NCBI GenBank assembly: GCA_945901195.1
Contig: CAMDKB010000198.1
Coordinates: 1 to 8,260, forward strand
Origin: Rhizobium sp. Q54
Lineage (GTDB): Bacteria; Pseudomonadota; Alphaproteobacteria; Rhizobiales; Beijerinckiaceae
Direction of reading: 5' to 3'
Length of the DNA stretch: 8,260 bases
The position numbers and the translations under genes are program-made. Positions 5,947 to 8,260 of this stretch are shown here, in pieces. The notes under the pieces were generated by a model. That model did not search any database. It saw only the letters and a program-made list of their open reading frames with translations, and was not told where the DNA came from. The first letter of the stretch is position 1. Each line of letters opens with the position of its first letter.

Positions 5947-7089
5947 ATGCACATAAATATAGTGGGAGCAGGGCCATCCGGGCTTTATTTCGCCTATCTG
6001 ATGAAAAAGACATGGCCCGCGTGGCGCATTCGCGTCCTCGAACAGAACGCGCACGATGACACGTTCGGTTTTGGCGTCGTCCTGTCTGGCCGCGCACTGA
6101 GCTTTCTATCGGATGCCGACAGCAGCGTCGTGGAACGCCTCCTTGCACATATGCAGACCTGGTCCGATCAACACATCGTCTTGAACGGCGCGCGCGTTGT
6201 TATCGATGGCTCTTCATTCTCCGCCATCAGCCGCCTTGTCCTGCTCGAACAATTGCAAAAGATATGCTTGGCCGTTGGTGTGGAAATCGAATTCCACAAA
6301 CGCATCCCCGATCCCGCCTCGATGAAAGACTGCGACGTGCTTGTCGGCGCCGATGGAGCCAATTCCGTCGTTCGTGACGCTTTCCCGCAGGAATTTGGAA
6401 CAGAGATTGTCGATCTGAAAAATTATTTCGCCTGGTACGGCATGAAAAAACCCTATCCCGCTCATACCCTGACCTTCCTGTCGCGCCCCGACGGCGCGTT
6501 CTGCGGCCATCACTATCGCTATACGCCTGCGATGAGTACATTTGTGGCTGAGGTTGATGCGCAAACATGGGTGTCCTCAGGCCTTGCTGGCATGGATGAA
6601 GTGCAACGCCGCGAATTCAGCGAGGATGTATTTCACACAACCATTGATGATGGCGACTTTATAGATAACCGCTCGATCTGGCGGCGCTACAGGATCATCA
6701 AGAACGCGCGGTGGAGTCATCGCAATGCCGTACTGATCGGCGATGCCCTGCGCACGGCCCATCCCTCCATCGGCTCAGGCACACGCCTTGCGATTGAGGA
6801 TTCCATCGCGCTCTGGCGCGCCTTTCAGGCCGAAGGCGCCGATATTTCTGCAGCATTCAATCGCTACCAGAGCGAACGTGAACCCATACGCGACAAACTT
6901 AATCGCGCAGCGGAACTCTCAATCACCTGGTATGAAGGCATGGCCGACAAGATGCAGATGCATCCCTTGGATTTCACATACGATTACATGTTGCGAACAG
7001 GCGTCATGACGCGCGAGCGCCTCACCCGCGATTGTCCGCAATTCATGGCGCAATATGCCGCCCATGCCGGAGCCCAGACACATGAATGA
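5947..7089 (+). CDS. FAD-dependent aromatic hydroxylase, salicylyl-CoA 5-hydroxylase/2-aminobenzoyl-CoA monooxygenase-like
   Basis: This 380-residue single-component flavoprotein would use NAD(P)H and O2 to hydroxylate an aromatic ring. The dinucleotide-binding motif VGAGPSGLYFAYLMKK starts at residue 6 (GxGxxG at 7-12). The characteristic segment DDTFGFGVVLSGRAL follows. The DG motif is DVLVGADGANSVVRD (130-144) and the second FAD motif is LIGDALRTAHPSIGSG (D266). The DDTFGxGVV and TAHxSIGSGT blocks are, to my knowledge, hallmarks of the hydroxylase domain shared by salicylyl-CoA 5-hydroxylase and 2-aminobenzoyl-CoA monooxygenase; the latter carries a second reductase domain that is absent here. 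The ATG at 5947 is preferred to a GTG at 5908 because the Rossmann strand then begins at residue 2. The stop overlaps the next gene by eight bases. The CoA-ester substrate is inferred from family resemblance. Confidence 0.9.
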   Translation: MHINIVGAGPSGLYFAYLMKKTWPAWRIRVLEQNAHDDTFGFGVVLSGRALSFLSDADSSVVERLLAHMQTWSDQHIVLNGARVVIDGSSFSAISRLVLLEQLQKICLAVGVEIEFHKRIPDPASMKDCDVLVGADGANSVVRDAFPQEFGTEIVDLKNYFAWYGMKKPYPAHTLTFLSRPDGAFCGHHYRYTPAMSTFVAEVDAQTWVSSGLAGMDEVQRREFSEDVFHTTIDDGDFIDNRSIWRRYRIIKNARWSHRNAVLIGDALRTAHPSIGSGTRLAIEDSIALWRAFQAEGADISAAFNRYQSEREPIRDKLNRAAELSITWYEGMADKMQMHPLDFTYDYMLRTGVMTRERLTRDCPQFMAQYAAHAGAQTHE

Positions 7090-8260
7090 AAAAGTAGCGG
7101 CCACAGCCGGTTTTCGCAATGCTGCCTGGACTTCGGAATCGCTGCCTGAGGATTGCCGCACAATAGTCAAGCCCTTGCGCACCATTGATAACGCAGCCAG
7201 CAACGGCTTTCTGTTCGCGCGTGGCGGCGAGAAGACCGTCGTTTGCATCATGCATCCGCGCGAATTTCTGGCCACGCACTATCTCATTCCCCATATTCTG
7301 AATGCCAGATGCGCTGCATGGACACAAGCCTCGCGCTGGGTTGGCAACGATCTCAGACTGGAGCATGAAACAGTGCTGCTGGACGTCGCTGCCGCCATGA
7401 TCTGGCTGCGCGAAGCGGGCTTTGAAAAAATCATATTGCTGGGAAACTCCGGCGGCGCAGGGCTTTATTGCTTTTACAATCAGCAATCCCTTCTTGCGCC
7501 AGAAAAGCGGCTGTCGCGCACGCCCGGCGGCCGGGCGACGGCGCTTGCCAAGGCGGACATGCCGCCAGCCGATGGCATCATATTGGTGTCACCGCACCCC
7601 GGTCAGGGCAAGCTGCTGCAGAATTGTATCGACCCCGCCGTCGCCGATGAAAGTGATCCGCTATCCACCGATTCCGCGCTTGATTTCATGAATCCCGCCA
7701 ACGGGTTTTGCGAGCCACCCACGCCTTCGAATTATTCGGCGGGTTTCATCGACCGCTTCCGCGCCGGACAACATGCCCGTGTCGCGCGGTTGGATCAGAT
7801 CGCCAAAGACCTGATTGCCGAACGCATGGCGGCCCGCAAGCGTGGCAACGAAACCGGCGCACAGCAGGATCGCATCGGCGGCTCATTCCAGAAAATAATG
7901 GAAATCTGGCGCACCGATGCAGACCTGCGCTGCTGGGACCTCAGCATCGAACCCAGCGATCGCAAATATGGCTCGCTCTGGGGCAACGATCCCTTCGCAT
8001 CCAATTATGGTTCGGTGGGCTTCGCGCGCCTGTGCACGCCCGAAAGCTGGCTCTCCACCTGGTCGGGACTGAGCTCGAAGGCAGCGCTTGAACTCACCGC
8101 GCCGAGCATTCAACAGCCTGCTCTCATCGTCAGCTACACCGGCGATACCGCCGTCTTCCCGCCCGATATTACCCGAACGCTTGCGCTCATCGCTTCTGCC
8201 GACAAGGAGGTCGCAGAATTCCGTGGCAACCACCACGGACTGGCCGTCGTGCAAGGCGAA
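7082..8260 (+). CDS. Alpha/beta-fold hydrolase, C-terminus beyond the window (partial)
   Basis: The frame starts at the ATG at 7082, overlapping the monooxygenase stop (ATGAATGA), and stays open for 393 codons to the right edge. GGAG about 9 bases upstream is a plausible ribosome site. The nucleophile elbow is LLGNSGGAG with S123. The acid is probably D355 in SYTGDTAVFP, after the strand PALIVSYTG. The base is H384 or H385 in RGNHHG close to the edge, so a complete catalytic triad is visible and only a short tail is missing. Between roughly residues 160 and 330 lies a long lid or insertion with charged helices (RLDQIAKDLIAERMAARKR). No signal peptide is present, so it is cytoplasmic. In this operon it may hydrolyse a ring-cleavage product (C-C hydrolase) or a CoA thioester. 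The fold is clear; the substrate is not. Confidence 0.88.
   Translation, partial: MNEKVAATAGFRNAAWTSESLPEDCRTIVKPLRTIDNAASNGFLFARGGEKTVVCIMHPREFLATHYLIPHILNARCAAWTQASRWVGNDLRLEHETVLLDVAAAMIWLREAGFEKIILLGNSGGAGLYCFYNQQSLLAPEKRLSRTPGGRATALAKADMPPADGIILVSPHPGQGKLLQNCIDPAVADESDPLSTDSALDFMNPANGFCEPPTPSNYSAGFIDRFRAGQHARVARLDQIAKDLIAERMAARKRGNETGAQQDRIGGSFQKIMEIWRTDADLRCWDLSIEPSDRKYGSLWGNDPFASNYGSVGFARLCTPESWLSTWSGLSSKAALELTAPSIQQPALIVSYTGDTAVFPPDITRTLALIASADKEVAEFRGNHHGLAVVQGE

Noticed and set aside
7043..7486. Minus-strand open frame of 147 codons opposite the alpha/beta hydrolase
   Set aside because: The opposite strand encodes a hydrolase with a visible catalytic triad, coupled to the upstream gene. 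The minus frame has no recognisable motif.

Overview
The window looks like chromosomal DNA from an alphaproteobacterium, most likely of the Hyphomicrobiales (Brucella/Ochrobactrum/rhizobial type). This is inferred from moderately high GC by eye, the MobB-MoeA pair whose MoeA begins MAQLSDDCFA, the style of the TusA protein, and a membrane-bound respiratory formate dehydrogenase with a b-type cytochrome subunit. I see no mobile element, CRISPR array, tRNA or rRNA. Genes are tightly packed and no gene-free stretch exceeds about 105 bases.

Left part (1-2993, + strand): formate dehydrogenase and molybdenum cofactor genes. The window opens with the last 28 codons of an upstream gene. Next comes the membrane cytochrome b (gamma) subunit of formate dehydrogenase, with a clear signal peptide but no ordinary start codon in front of it. 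A perfect intrinsic terminator follows, then mobB and moeA. Formate dehydrogenases of this class need a bis-MGD cofactor, so the grouping makes biochemical sense.

Middle part (3048-4896): two minus-strand genes encode exported proteins. One is a seven-repeat WD40 propeller fused to a class I cytochrome c domain. The other is a 51-residue protein with an N-terminal signal or anchor. Divergent from them is tusA, a sulfur-carrier gene of the kind that links cysteine desulfurase to molybdoenzyme and tRNA sulfur chemistry. These genes plausibly belong to the same formate/Moco neighbourhood: a periplasmic electron carrier plus a sulfur carrier.

Right part (4899-8260, + strand): a separate operon with its own candidate promoter, overlapped by an imperfect dyad that could be an operator. 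It encodes a VOC-fold metalloenzyme, an unrecognised 90-residue protein, a flavin monooxygenase resembling the hydroxylase half of salicylyl-CoA 5-hydroxylase and 2-aminobenzoyl-CoA monooxygenase, and an alpha/beta hydrolase that runs off the window. The start/stop overlaps indicate translational coupling. Together they suggest a catabolic route in which an aromatic, possibly CoA-activated, substrate is hydroxylated, cleaved by a VOC dioxygenase and hydrolysed. The substrate cannot be read from the sequence. This operon is the best candidate for an undescribed pathway here.
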